The notes below the pieces were generated by a model. The model was not told the origin of the DNA. It saw only the letters and a program-made list of their open reading frames with translations, and made no database searches. Below, one piece after another: positions 9,903-17,559 of a DNA stretch of 43,122 nt. The stretch covers positions 67,698 to 110,819 of the forward strand of contig CASFQA010000004.1 of NCBI GenBank assembly GCA_949296775.1. The letters are read 5' to 3'. The stretch comes from an uncultured bacterium. GTDB taxonomy: Bacteria; Bacillota_I; Bacilli_A; RFN20; CAG-826. Position numbers and translations under genes: made by a program. Position 1 is the stretch's first letter, and each line of letters begins with the position of its first letter.

Positions 9903-11099
9903 ATGTATCGGGAAATCGATTTGCCTTACGTCTGCACCGTCTTGTCCAATCTAATGGGGGCCCCAGTCCGGATATACGAAAACGCCGAGCAGACCTATTA
10001 CCATTCCTTAACCAATTTGATAGTCGACCCCATCAAGACCCAAATCGATAAATTGCTTAACCTAGAAGGCCATGTAGGCTATTCCATAGTCGACAATAAC
10101 TTCTACTATGCCTTTGTGCAAAATGATCGAACCAAGATAATCGTCGGCCCGATTCCCTTTGCCGCCGAGGCCAGCGACCAAAACCTTAAGGAATTGGCTT
10201 TTAACCTCGATGTTCCGCCCGATGAGACCGATAACTTCGTTTTGAATATGCGCAACCTGGTCCCGATGCCCTTGCATTCGACCATCGCGGCTTTGCTTGC
10301 AGTCAACCACATCCTCAACGGTGAGAAACTCTCCATGGCCGATATAATCCCCATCGAAGACGGCGAGTTAACCCGTTCGGCCCACCTTAACGAAGAGACC
10401 GAAGCCGGGAGGCTCAACGATTTTGAGAACCGCGATTTCAACAATTCCCTCTCCGTCGAGCAAGCGGTTACGCGGATCGTCCGTCATGGCGACTTGGAAA
10501 GCTTGAACCGCTATATCGCCCAGGCCCCGGCCATCAATTCCGGAACCTTAGCCAAAGAGCGGCTCCGTCAAGCCAAAAACACCTTCATCGTCTCCACCAC
10601 CGTCATCTGCCGAGCGGCCATCCGGGGCGGGATGGACGTCCAAGACGCCTTGAAGATGTCTGATTCATACATCCAACAGGTCGAATTATGCAAAAACGCC
10701 ATCGAGACCTTTTCCCTTCAATACCAGATGGTCCTCGATTACACCACCGCAGTCAATCGACTGAAAGAAGGCGCATACAATTCCAAACTGGTGAGCGATG
10801 TCCGGAATTACATAATCCATCATCTGTCGGAGCCAATCAAAACCAGTGACATGGCTGAATCCCTCCTAACCAGCCGAAGCAAGCTCTCGACGAAATTCAA
10901 GGAGGAAACCGGCGTTAATCTATCGGAATTCATCATGCAGGAGAAAGTTAAGGAAGGGAAAGAACTGCTCCACTACACCGACAAACCGCTGTCGGCGATC
11001 TCCGCCTACTTAGGTTTTTCCTCCCAGAGCCATTTCAGCCGCATCTTCAATCGAATAGTCGGGCTAAGCCCATTGAAGTACCGGGAGAAACACCGCTAG
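9903..11099 (+). CDS. AraC-family transcriptional regulator
   Basis: 398-residue regulator divergent from the rhamnoside operon and therefore its probable activator. The N-terminal two thirds is a sensor-like region not assigned to a named domain. The C-terminal ~100 residues are a double helix-turn-helix AraC domain, with SRSKLSTKFKEETGVNLSEF and the classic second motif YLGFSSQSHFSRIFNRIVGLSP. The ATG at 9903 is preferred over an in-frame upstream start at 9804, because the upstream 33 codons look non-domain-like. No Shine-Dalgarno precedes 9903. A TTGAAT/CATATT pair with 17-base spacing lies just before it, so the mRNA may be nearly leaderless. Confidence 0.88.
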   Translation: MYREIDLPYVCTVLSNLMGAPVRIYENAEQTYYHSLTNLIVDPIKTQIDKLLNLEGHVGYSIVDNNFYYAFVQNDRTKIIVGPIPFAAEASDQNLKELAFNLDVPPDETDNFVLNMRNLVPMPLHSTIAALLAVNHILNGEKLSMADIIPIEDGELTRSAHLNEETEAGRLNDFENRDFNNSLSVEQAVTRIVRHGDLESLNRYIAQAPAINSGTLAKERLRQAKNTFIVSTTVICRAAIRGGMDVQDALKMSDSYIQQVELCKNAIETFSLQYQMVLDYTTAVNRLKEGAYNSKLVSDVRNYIIHHLSEPIKTSDMAESLLTSRSKLSTKFKEETGVNLSEFIMQEKVKEGKELLHYTDKPLSAISAYLGFSSQSHFSRIFNRIVGLSPLKYREKHR

Positions 11100-11119
11100 C
11101 GGAATTGAACCAGTCCATC

Positions 11120-11125
11120 TACAAT
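11120..11125 (+). promoter_or_regulatory. -10 box placed 9 bases before the nucleoside hydrolase start
   Basis: TACAAT is followed by exactly nine bases and the ATG at 11135, with no Shine-Dalgarno between. No convincing -35 is seen. The spacing matches other leaderless-type promoters in this window. Confidence 0.45.
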
Positions 11126-11134
11126 AGCCTCCGT

Positions 11135-12004
11135 ATGAAACTGTGGCTCGACACCGACATCGGCGATGACATCGATGACGCCTTGACCCTCGAGGCGATT
11201 CTAAATGATCCAAACATCGAACTATTAGGCATCTCGACTGTCTTCAAAAATTCCCCATTAAGAGCGATGCTTGCCCAAGAAATGGTGAAACGATCCGGCA
11301 AAAACGTTCCGATTTATGCCGGCAAAAGCCTTCCGCTCCAGGGCTTAAGGAAAATCAACCACGGTGAAATCTATAACCAATACGGAAAAGAGTTGGAACC
11401 GATTGACCAGTCCTTCATCGCCCAAGCCGAAACCAACCAAGCCAGCGAGGCGATGCTTAAGGCAATGCAAGACCATCCCGACGCCTACGTTTTAGCCATT
11501 GGGCCTTTAACCAACTTAGGGGTGGCGGTTAGCTTAGATAAAGAGCGCCTCCTATCCACCCATCCGATATTCTTCATGGGCGGAGACTGGAAACGCCGGG
11601 TCAGCGAATGGAATCTCCTTTGCGACGTCGAGGCGGCGGCTCGGCTCTTCAAAGCCAAACTTGATCTATATGCGATTGGCTTAGAGGAAACGGAAAAGAC
11701 CCGGATGAGCAAAGAAGAAGAGGAACGGATGAGATCGACCGGATCCGGCCCTTTAAACGATTACCGGCGAAAACTAGTGGAAAGGTTCAAGCAAGCCACC
11801 CATTGGGAAATCACCCCCCATGATTGTTTGGCTTATTACGCTTTGCTCAACCGCGATAATCTCCTTTGGGACAAAGGCCGCCCTGAGGTTGAAGTCGAAG
11901 GGGAAGACGCCTATATAAAACTCAGTGAAGGGGATAGCCTGCATTATCTCGAATCGTTTGACCGCCTCGCCTTCATCAATTGGCTCTGCCAAAGCATGAA
12001 CTAA
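11135..12004 (+). CDS. Inosine-uridine preferring nucleoside hydrolase family protein
   Basis: 289-residue member of the nucleoside hydrolase (IUNH) family, which hydrolyses the N-glycosidic bond of ribonucleosides to base and ribose. The N-terminal calcium-binding motif WLDTDIGDDIDDALTL contains the invariant Asp cluster. LAIGPLTNLGVA in the middle and DVEAAA later are also family features. The ATG at 11135 is chosen over a TTG at 11105 because MKLWLDTDIGDD is the usual family start; a -10-like TACAAT lies 9 bases before it and there is no ribosome binding site. It follows the AraC gene on the same strand by about 35 bases. A role in scavenging is likely, but no substrate can be named. Confidence 0.85.
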   Translation: MKLWLDTDIGDDIDDALTLEAILNDPNIELLGISTVFKNSPLRAMLAQEMVKRSGKNVPIYAGKSLPLQGLRKINHGEIYNQYGKELEPIDQSFIAQAETNQASEAMLKAMQDHPDAYVLAIGPLTNLGVAVSLDKERLLSTHPIFFMGGDWKRRVSEWNLLCDVEAAARLFKAKLDLYAIGLEETEKTRMSKEEEERMRSTGSGPLNDYRRKLVERFKQATHWEITPHDCLAYYALLNRDNLLWDKGRPEVEVEGEDAYIKLSEGDSLHYLESFDRLAFINWLCQSMN

Positions 12005-12130
12005 GAAAGGCCTAACGTCCTTATACTCGAAAAGTAAATTTCTCCGCAAAAACCTACTTTTTCCATAAATCTACGACGAATAACTCATAAAAGGGTTGCA
12101 TTACGCACCTACTTACAATACCTTAAGGAT

Positions 12131-12517
12131 ATGGGAAACCTATTTCGAAGCAAGTTCACTGCCATAGGAATGCTCCTCGACATTCTCTCGGCCAGCGGGA
12201 AAAGGCGGATATTTTACGCCTTCGAGACTTTAGTCATGCTCGCCATCACCGTTTTATCGGTCTATGGCCTCCAAGTCCTATTCACCTCCACTATAAGCGA
12301 GAACTTCCTCCTGTTTATCTTCGGGGCCATTCTCGCGATCGCGGCTTTGGTGACAATTGGATTGCCGGTCATCATCGCTTCGATCGTCCTCTTCTTCGCC
12401 ACCCTTATCGGCACCTTCAAAGGAGAGGAAAAGGGCGCCAATGCCTTCAGCCTTATTATTGTTATCATCGCGATAGTCTTAACTATCGTCTTCCTCTCCT
12501 TGATACTAGCGGCCTAA
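12131..12517 (+). CDS. Small hydrophobic membrane protein, unknown function
   Basis: 128 residues with three or four predicted transmembrane helices (about 35-58, 65-100 and 105-127) separated by very short loops. There is no recognisable domain. The first 30 residues are basic and probably cytosolic. AAGGAT stands immediately before the ATG, too close for a standard ribosome binding site, and TACAAT lies 11 bases upstream. The reading frame is likely real because it is long for its position, strongly hydrophobic and free of competing ORFs, but nothing further can be said. Confidence 0.6.
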   Translation: MGNLFRSKFTAIGMLLDILSASGKRRIFYAFETLVMLAITVLSVYGLQVLFTSTISENFLLFIFGAILAIAALVTIGLPVIIASIVLFFATLIGTFKGEEKGANAFSLIIVIIAIVLTIVFLSLILAA

Positions 12518-12534
12518 ATACGAAGAGGAGAAAA

Positions 12535-12560
12535 CAAAAAACGCCGGAATCCAGGCGCTT
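12535..12560 (-). terminator. Rho-independent terminator downstream of tRNA-Leu
   Basis: Read on the minus strand, GCGCC and GGCGT pair around a short loop and are followed by a run of six T and then GTTTTC. It lies about 45 bases beyond the tRNA 3' end. It could also act weakly for the converging membrane-protein gene. Confidence 0.6.
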
Positions 12561-12605
12561 TATTCAATGGCCAACCGAATTAATTGGTTCACCACGATAT
12601 TCTTT

Positions 12606-12690
12606 TGGTGCGTCAGACAGGACTTGAACCTGCACGGGAGAGCCCACATGATCCTAAGTCATGCGCGTATACCAATTCCGCCACTGACGC
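12606..12690 (-). tRNA. tRNA-Leu (anticodon UAG)
   Basis: On the minus strand the acceptor arms GCGTCAG and CTGACGC pair perfectly and are followed by A and an encoded CCA. The anticodon stem CATGA/TCATG encloses the seven-base loop CTTAGGA, giving anticodon TAG, which reads CUN leucine codons. The T arm contains GGTTCAAGTCC, and a long variable arm (GGGCTCTCCCG region) marks it as class II. Length is 85 nt including CCA. Confidence 0.95.
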
Positions 12691-12703
12691 AGACGGCTTC
12701 CGC

Positions 12704-12733
12704 CGCTTGCCCATTATCCTCTTTAGGCAAGCG
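12704..12733. other. Hairpin between small ORF and tRNA-Leu
   Basis: CGCTTGCC at 12704-12711 and GGCAAGCG at 12726-12733 form a perfect 8-bp stem with a 14-nt loop, 14 bases before the tRNA 5' end. There is no T-run, so a processing or spacer structure is more likely than a terminator. Confidence 0.45.
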
Positions 12734-12767
12734 GGAAGGAAGGGGCAAATTACCGAGCCCCGATTAT

Positions 12768-12923
12768 TTAGAAATCCAGGCTGGTGCCGCGGGTGAAGAT
12801 GGCATTGAGGCCATATGACTCCGCCAAAGAGGATTCGAAGTCGTTTTTATTCGAGGTCGAATCGGAGGAATCGGCGTTCCCGCTCATCTGTTCGATCGTC
12901 TTAAGCAACAAATCATTGAACAT
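12768..12923 (-). CDS. Small 51-residue ORF upstream of tRNA-Leu
   Basis: A 51-codon frame begins MFNDLLLKTIEQMSG, passes through a Ser/Asp/Asn-rich stretch, and ends with ESYGLNAIFTRGTSLDF. AAAGGAG lies 12 bases upstream of the ATG. A strong-looking promoter (12989-13016) and a 5' hairpin precede it, and tRNA-Leu follows on the same strand, so both probably share a transcript. The N-terminal style is faintly like the leader region before a lytic transglycosylase domain, but no catalytic part is present. It may be a small protein or a degraded gene remnant. Confidence 0.4.
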   Translation of the reverse strand: MFNDLLLKTIEQMSGNADSSDSTSNKNDFESSLAESYGLNAIFTRGTSLDF

Positions 12924-12965
12924 AAAAACTCTAAACTCCTTTCTTCGGATCTACCGAATTTTGCT

Positions 12966-12983
12966 AACCCCTCTCGGGGGGTT
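12966..12983 (-). other. Hairpin at the predicted 5' end of the tRNA-Leu transcript
   Basis: On the minus strand AACCCC, a six-base loop and GGGGTT form a 6-bp stem starting about 7 bases after the -10 box, which is the expected transcription start. It may protect the RNA 5' end. Confidence 0.4.
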
Positions 12984-12988
12984 GCGAA

Positions 12989-13016
12989 ATAATACGGGGT
13001 TTTAGAGGCCCGTCAA
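12989..13016 (-). promoter_or_regulatory. Sigma-70/A-type promoter for the small ORF and tRNA-Leu
   Basis: On the minus strand TTGACG (13011-13016) and TATTAT (12989-12994) are separated by 16 bases. Both hexamers are one mismatch from consensus, making this one of the best promoters in the window. Confidence 0.65.
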
Positions 13017-13106
13017 GTCAAAATGCTTTTGAAAGCGGTTACAATCTATATTTACATCAAAATAAGAAAAAAACGGGTTTTCTTAATTTTCCATCGGAAA
13101 TTTTTC

Positions 13107-14375
13107 CTATTGATTCTTGCTCTTTTTCAAAGACGGCAAATCGGAGCTGCGGCCTTGTTTTAGCATCCGTTCGTAATTGGCGTTCAAGGCTTTCTCATAG
13201 GCGGAGCTATAGCTTGGCTTATAGAACTTCATGTCCTTATAAAACTCGGGGAGATATTGGATATGCTCCCATAGGTCCGGCCGATCATAGGGGTATTTTC
13301 CCTCCTCCTTGACATTGACCGGGGTGAGCTTAAGGTAATCTTGGACCATGAACGGGCGTTTAGAGGCGAAATCCATAGCTCCTTGAATCGAAAGGCAACC
13401 GGCCTTCGAATGAGGCGACAAGCAAAGGTCGACGACTGCATCGCCTAATGGGATGATGGCCTCCGGGAATCCCACCTGTTCGGCGGCTTGAATGGCAAGT
13501 TGGGCCCGCATCACCGCGTTAGGATTGGCTAAGCCGATGTCTTCGTATGCCGTCACCAGCAATCGCCTTTTGATCGAATCGAGGTCGCCGGCGATGCATA
13601 ATCGCGCCAAATAATATAAAGCCGCGTCCACGTCCGCCCCCCGGATCGATTTCTGCAAGGCCGAAACCGAATCGTAATGTTCTTCTTCGTCTTTATCCAT
13701 CGCGTAATTGGGCACCGATTCGATGGTCTTGACATCCGCTTCGCCGATCGGTCCCTTGCCGAACTGGACCGAGGCTTCCTCTAGGATATTGAGGGCGAAA
13801 CGCATGTCCCCGCCGGAAAGCTTAGCGATAAATGAATAGGCCTCATCGGCGAACTCGCTCCGCTTATTGAGTCCTTCTGGATGAGTGGCGGCTCTTTTAA
13901 GCCCTTCGATGATATCCATTTCCCCCAGCGGCTTGACCTCAAGCAAGCGGCATCGGCTGCGGATGGCCCTTGATAAGGAGATATACGGATTGGTCGTCGT
14001 GGCCCCAATCAAAAAGAAAGTCCCGTCTTCGACATAAGGAAGAAGATAATCCTGCTTTTGCTTATCGAGCCGATGGATTTCGTCGATGATGAGGATCGAG
14101 GGATTCCAAAACTTGGTTTGCTCCAAAGCTTGCTCAAGATCTTTCTTCGTTGAGGTGACGGCGTTAAGCAAAATCGAATGGACGCCCAAAGAACGGGCGT
14201 AAGCTTCGGCAATGGTCGTCTTCCCCGTTCCGGGAGGGCCGAAGAAAATGAAGGAAAAAGGGGCTTTCTCCTCAACCGATTTCCGCAAAAAGGAGCTGGG
14301 TCCGACCAAATAGTCTTGACCCACCACCTCATCCAAGGTTTTCGGCCGAACGCGAAAAGCAAGAGGTTTATTCAT
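13107..14375 (-). CDS. rarA: Replication-associated recombination AAA+ ATPase RarA (MgsA)
   Basis: 422-residue AAA+ clamp-loader-like ATPase acting at stalled replication forks, related to Mgs1/WRNIP1. Walker A is GPPGTGKT at residues 46-53, Walker B is ILIIDEIH at about residue 100, and sensor-1 is IGATTTNP. SRAIRSRCRL is the arginine-finger region. The C-terminal tetramerisation and MgsA regions follow, with SAFQKSIRG-like SALQKSIRG, YLARL and GLANP. Length fits the family. The start at 14375 has no Shine-Dalgarno; a TAAAAT box lies 8 bases before it, again suggesting a leaderless mRNA. It is divergent from the thioesterase gene. Confidence 0.95.
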   Translation of the reverse strand: MNKPLAFRVRPKTLDEVVGQDYLVGPSSFLRKSVEEKAPFSFIFFGPPGTGKTTIAEAYARSLGVHSILLNAVTSTKKDLEQALEQTKFWNPSILIIDEIHRLDKQKQDYLLPYVEDGTFFLIGATTTNPYISLSRAIRSRCRLLEVKPLGEMDIIEGLKRAATHPEGLNKRSEFADEAYSFIAKLSGGDMRFALNILEEASVQFGKGPIGEADVKTIESVPNYAMDKDEEEHYDSVSALQKSIRGADVDAALYYLARLCIAGDLDSIKRRLLVTAYEDIGLANPNAVMRAQLAIQAAEQVGFPEAIIPLGDAVVDLCLSPHSKAGCLSIQGAMDFASKRPFMVQDYLKLTPVNVKEEGKYPYDRPDLWEHIQYLPEFYKDMKFYKPSYSSAYEKALNANYERMLKQGRSSDLPSLKKSKNQ

Positions 14376-14461
14376 ACGTGCTGATTTTACCGCTTTAGGA
14401 AACAGGCTAAAAGATTAAGCCGATGCGGTCTATAATATGCCGGTCTGCTCGAGGTAAGAAA

Positions 14462-14977
14462 ATGTTAGTGAAAGTCAGAGAAAAACAAACCGGCTCCAAA
14501 CTATGCGCCGTCTGCGGCATGGAGAACCCATTCGGCCTCCACGCCCAGTTCTACACGATGGAGGACGACACCGTCGTCGCTTTGTTCCGCTTTAACGAGA
14601 TGAACCAAAGCTATCCCCATCGGACCCATGGCGGCTTGATTTCCGCCATCCTCGATGAGACGATCGGTCGGGCGATCTGGGCCACCGAACCCGGGGTCTG
14701 GGGGGTGACGATGAAGCTCAACATCGAATTCCATAAGCCCTGCCCATATAACCAGGACCTCATCTGCGTCGCCAAGATCACCAAATCGACCAAGATGACC
14801 TTTGAGGGCGAAGGCGTCCTTTATACCCGCGACGGGGTTATGCTCGACAAAGGGACCGCCCTTTACTTCAAATTGCCTTTAGAGCAAGCGGTCACCGGCG
14901 ATGAGTCCATCAAAGACGATGACGTCAACGTCATGTATCCCGACGACGTAAGGGAAATCGATGTCCCCGGAAAATAA
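14462..14977 (+). CDS. PaaI-like hotdog-fold acyl-CoA thioesterase
   Basis: 171-residue hotdog-fold protein of the PaaI/YbgC-related thioesterase group. The start region carries CAVCGMENPFGLHAQF, then HGGLISAILDETIGRAIW in the central helix (the HGG and DE motif carry the usual catalytic residues), and strands with MKLNIEFHKPCPYN. It probably hydrolyses acyl-CoA or related thioesters in the cytosol. The ATG at 14462 is chosen because the upstream 13 codons are not family-like and GAGG precedes it. A TATAAT box lies about 30 bases upstream. It overlaps the next gene by 17 bases, so the pair is an operon. Confidence 0.82.
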   Translation: MLVKVREKQTGSKLCAVCGMENPFGLHAQFYTMEDDTVVALFRFNEMNQSYPHRTHGGLISAILDETIGRAIWATEPGVWGVTMKLNIEFHKPCPYNQDLICVAKITKSTKMTFEGEGVLYTRDGVMLDKGTALYFKLPLEQAVTGDESIKDDDVNVMYPDDVREIDVPGK

Positions 14978-15779
14978 TAACCCAACGAAGCGCCAGCGCA
15001 TCGGCAAGTTCATCCTCCGTCTCTTATTGGTGATCGCCGTCTTGGCGGCGATTGCCGTCGCTTTCTACTTTATCTATAAAGCCCTCGGCTGGGATCGCTT
15101 TTCCAACCGCGAGGAATTTCAGGAATACATCGCCTCCTTCGGGGCTTGGGGTCCGGCCCTATTCATCCTCCTCTCTTTCCTGCAGGTCACTTTCATCCCC
15201 CTGCCAAGCACCGTGACCATATTAGCCGGCTCCTTCCTTTTTGGGGCCGGCATGTCTTTCCTGTATTCCTTCATCGGCATATTTATGGGGTCTTGCCTCG
15301 CTTTCTGGCTCGGAAGATGGATCGGCAAACCGTTCGTCTATTTCGTGGCCGGCGATAAGGCGATGGTCGATAAATGGCTGGAAAGGACCGAGAAAAAAGG
15401 CAACGTCATCCTCTTCTTCATCTTCCTTTTCCCTTTCTTCCCCGATGATTTATTCTGCGCCTTAGCCGGCATCACCAAGATGCGGTTTTTGACCTTCATC
15501 GTCATGCAGATCCCGACCCGGGCCATCGCCATCGGCTATAACCTTTTCTTCATGTCCGGCGAGATCATTCCCTTCCATGGGTGGGGAATCGCCGTCATCT
15601 CCATCGTCTGCGTCTTAGCCTTAGCCGCCTTTATAATCTGTTACCTCAAAGCCGAAGAGCTAGATGCCATATTCATGAAATTCATCAACAAAATCAGCAA
15701 GAAAAAAGCCCCCGAGACGGAGGCGGAGAAAGCAGATAGGGAAACTAACGAGGACGGTTCTGACGGGTCCGAGGATTGA
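14961..15779 (+). CDS. TVP38/TMEM64 (VTT/DedA-like) membrane protein
   Basis: 272-residue integral membrane protein of the TVP38/TMEM64 family, a distant relative of DedA and VMP1/TMEM41B lipid scramblases. There is one N-terminal helix (residues 17-38), then the VTT core with FIPLPSTVTILAGSFLFG, GSCLAFWLGRWIGKPF and the FPFFPDDLFCALAGITKM re-entrant region, and a final helix before an acidic/basic cytosolic tail. A role in membrane lipid handling is likely by family. Its C-terminal end overlaps the converging membrane-protein gene by 35 bases. Confidence 0.88.
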   Translation: MSPENNNPTKRQRIGKFILRLLLVIAVLAAIAVAFYFIYKALGWDRFSNREEFQEYIASFGAWGPALFILLSFLQVTFIPLPSTVTILAGSFLFGAGMSFLYSFIGIFMGSCLAFWLGRWIGKPFVYFVAGDKAMVDKWLERTEKKGNVILFFIFLFPFFPDDLFCALAGITKMRFLTFIVMQIPTRAIAIGYNLFFMSGEIIPFHGWGIAVISIVCVLALAAFIICYLKAEELDAIFMKFINKISKKKAPETEAEKADRETNEDGSDGSED

Positions 15780-16170
15780 AGTCGGAAAGATAATGGGCCC
15801 GGACATCGGCGATCGTCATGCCGAGCAGCCCCAATTGAATCAAGCACAAGGCGATGGTCCCGACCCCAACCAAGCCTAGGGCCATGACCCCGGCTAAAAA
15901 GACCAAACTCAAGACAACCGAAACCAAAAGCACCATCTTAAGGGTGAAAGTCGGTTTTTTGGTGCCGAGCATCCCCACCAGCATATCCAACCCTAAGCAG
16001 GATATCATGCAGTAGAAAAGGAAGATAAGCTCGATATCCTCAACCGAATAAAACAATTGGAAACCGGGATCGCTGAATCCGAAGTCAAATGGCAAAAGCA
16101 AGCAGCAGAAGGCGAACATCGTCAGCAAGACGGCGCCTGGGAAAGAGAAATTGTCGATCTTCTTGTTCAT
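15745..16170 (-). CDS. Four-helix membrane protein, unknown function
   Basis: 141-residue hydrophobic protein starting MNKKIDNFSFPGAV, with four predicted transmembrane helices (about 7-27, 40-62, 70-92 and 95-118) and a short polar C-terminus. The ATG at 16170 is favoured over one 15 codons upstream because GGAG stands 7 bases before it. No domain is recognised. It lies 95 bases after the unknown lipoprotein on the same strand and converges with the TVP38-family gene. Confidence 0.6.
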   Translation of the reverse strand: MNKKIDNFSFPGAVLLTMFAFCCLLLPFDFGFSDPGFQLFYSVEDIELIFLFYCMISCLGLDMLVGMLGTKKPTFTLKMVLLVSVVLSLVFLAGVMALGLVGVGTIALCLIQLGLLGMTIADVRAHYLSDFNPRTRQNRPR

Positions 16171-16265
16171 CAATTGCTCCAGCGAAAGCGTAGACTGATG
16201 GGGAGAAAAAGGCAAGAATAGAGAGTTCCCTGAATTAGAGAAGCTCGATGGAATCTAACTTATTG

Positions 16266-17369
16266 TCAATAACCTAAAGTGTAAAACAAGATGCTGATGT
16301 AGCCGTTTGGATAAAGGGGCGAGTCCATTTCCTCAGCCGTAATCCAATAGAAACCGACCCAATTATCGCCATCATTATAAGAATAATAGTTTTCGTCTAG
16401 ATCGCTTGTGGTCTCGTCTAGGGCGAAGCCGGCCTCCTCCAACAAAGGCTGCAGCACCGAAAGCAATCTCGAAGCATCCGCGGTCGAATCGGTCACCTCA
16501 ATATCGCCAAAATAGTCATCGATTGAGGCCGTATAGCCATAACCGAAGTAACCGGAGGGGAAATCAATACCGAATTGCTCGGCGTAAAGGCCAGCCACCC
16601 CCCAATCGGAAGGGGCGGAGAATTCAACCGAGGAAAGCATTTCCTCCGTCCCCTCATAAGCCGCGGTCCCAATGTCGGTAAAAGCGAAGGTCAGCTCCGC
16701 GCCCTCGATCGCCGTCTCCAAGGTGACGGAACCCTCGCCGAAAGCCAAAACCAGATCGGCGACATCGTCAGAAGTTGTGCCGTCGTAAGTGAAAATATAA
16801 TTAAGGAGGGCCGCTTTCAAATCCGAGTCGGCGCAGACGTAAGTCGAGCCATCGGCTGTCCAATCAGACGACTCGCCGATAAAATCCGCCGGGGTATAGT
16901 AGGCTTCGGCGATCGGATGCCCCTTCGCTGGGCTGACCAAGGATTGGTAATACGGCTCACCGTCTGCAAAATAAACCTCAACCATCCCGTATTCGTCATG
17001 ATTGCCCACCAATTGGCCATCGACATAGCCATCGCCATAATCGGTTTCATAGACCACCGTCTCTTCGTCGAGGTAATAGGCAAGATAGGTATAGACCGTG
17101 GACTCGCCTAAATAGGCATCGTCATAAGCGACGACGTAATTGGCCGATTTTACCCCTTCGATGAAGGAAGCTAAGCGAAGGTCGGCTTGGTTTGAGGAAG
17201 TCGATACCGAATCTTCGCCGCCAGGGGTCGAACTAGAGTCGACTAGGGTATCGCTAGGGGTTTCCTCAGGCGAAATAGAATGGGAAGACGAAGTGTCATC
17301 GCCTTGATCGCAGCCCGCCAGCAATAAGGCCGGGGCGACCAGGAAGAATAGGGGACGCAGTGATTTCAT
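16266..17369 (-). CDS. Secreted lipoprotein, unknown function
   Basis: 367-residue lipoprotein. The signal peptide ends in the lipobox LLAGC with Cys20, followed by a Ser/Thr/Glu linker to about residue 60. The remainder is acidic and tyrosine-rich, with alternating beta-like stretches such as VYTYLAYYLDEETVVYET. It resembles in style the two large lipoproteins at 35.8-39.5 kb, which suggests a lineage-specific surface family, but no named domain is visible. AAAGGAG supports the start, and a promoter with 16-base spacing is seen at 17403-17430. Confidence 0.85.
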   Translation of the reverse strand: MKSLRPLFFLVAPALLLAGCDQGDDTSSSHSISPEETPSDTLVDSSSTPGGEDSVSTSSNQADLRLASFIEGVKSANYVVAYDDAYLGESTVYTYLAYYLDEETVVYETDYGDGYVDGQLVGNHDEYGMVEVYFADGEPYYQSLVSPAKGHPIAEAYYTPADFIGESSDWTADGSTYVCADSDLKAALLNYIFTYDGTTSDDVADLVLAFGEGSVTLETAIEGAELTFAFTDIGTAAYEGTEEMLSSVEFSAPSDWGVAGLYAEQFGIDFPSGYFGYGYTASIDDYFGDIEVTDSTADASRLLSVLQPLLEEAGFALDETTSDLDENYYSYNDGDNWVGFYWITAEEMDSPLYPNGYISILFYTLGY

Positions 17370-17402
17370 TGATTCGCTCCTTTTTTTCTAATCGATGCGG
17401 CA

Positions 17403-17430
17403 ATCATATAACCGGGAGGAGGAGATGCAA
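17403..17430 (-). promoter_or_regulatory. Promoter of the 367-residue lipoprotein gene
   Basis: On the minus strand TTGCAT (17425-17430) and TATGAT (17403-17408) are 16 bases apart. A normal leader with AAAGGAG follows, so this gene has a conventional 5' UTR. Confidence 0.6.
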
Positions 17431-17500
17431 GCAGAAATTAGGAACGGAGTAAGAAAGATGGCAAATTCTATGCAAAAGTCCATCATCCTACCAAAAACCT

Positions 17501-17545
17501 AAAACCCCCGACTTTGCCCCATTGCTTAAAATCCGTCGGGGTTTT
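17501..17545. other. Large hairpin overlapping a promoter
   Basis: AAAACCCCCGAC at 17501-17512 pairs with GTCGGGGTTTT at 17535-17545, an 11-bp stem with a single bulged C. The -35 hexamer TTGCTT (17522-17527) lies in the loop, and the right arm ends just as the -10 hexamer begins. It lies between divergent genes, so a terminator would have nothing to terminate. Confidence 0.5.
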
Positions 17546-17550
17546 ACACT
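17522..17550 (+). promoter_or_regulatory. Leaderless-type promoter of the barnase-like lipoprotein gene
   Basis: TTGCTT (17522-17527), a 17-base spacer and TACACT (17545-17550). The start codon follows exactly nine bases after the -10 box, leaving essentially no 5' UTR and no Shine-Dalgarno. Confidence 0.6.
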
Positions 17551-17559
17551 AACGAGGCT

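Noticed and set aside
13088-13101. TTTCC/GGAAA inverted repeat resembling the GH13 operators
   Set aside because: It lies just after the rarA stop codon, lacks the TTTTG prefix and has no promoter or gene start nearby; it fits better as part of an AT-rich 3' hairpin.
16406-17111. Plus-strand open frames opposite the 367-residue lipoprotein
   Set aside because: They lack ribosome binding sites and domains, while the minus-strand frame has a promoter, AAAGGAG and a lipoprotein signal peptide.
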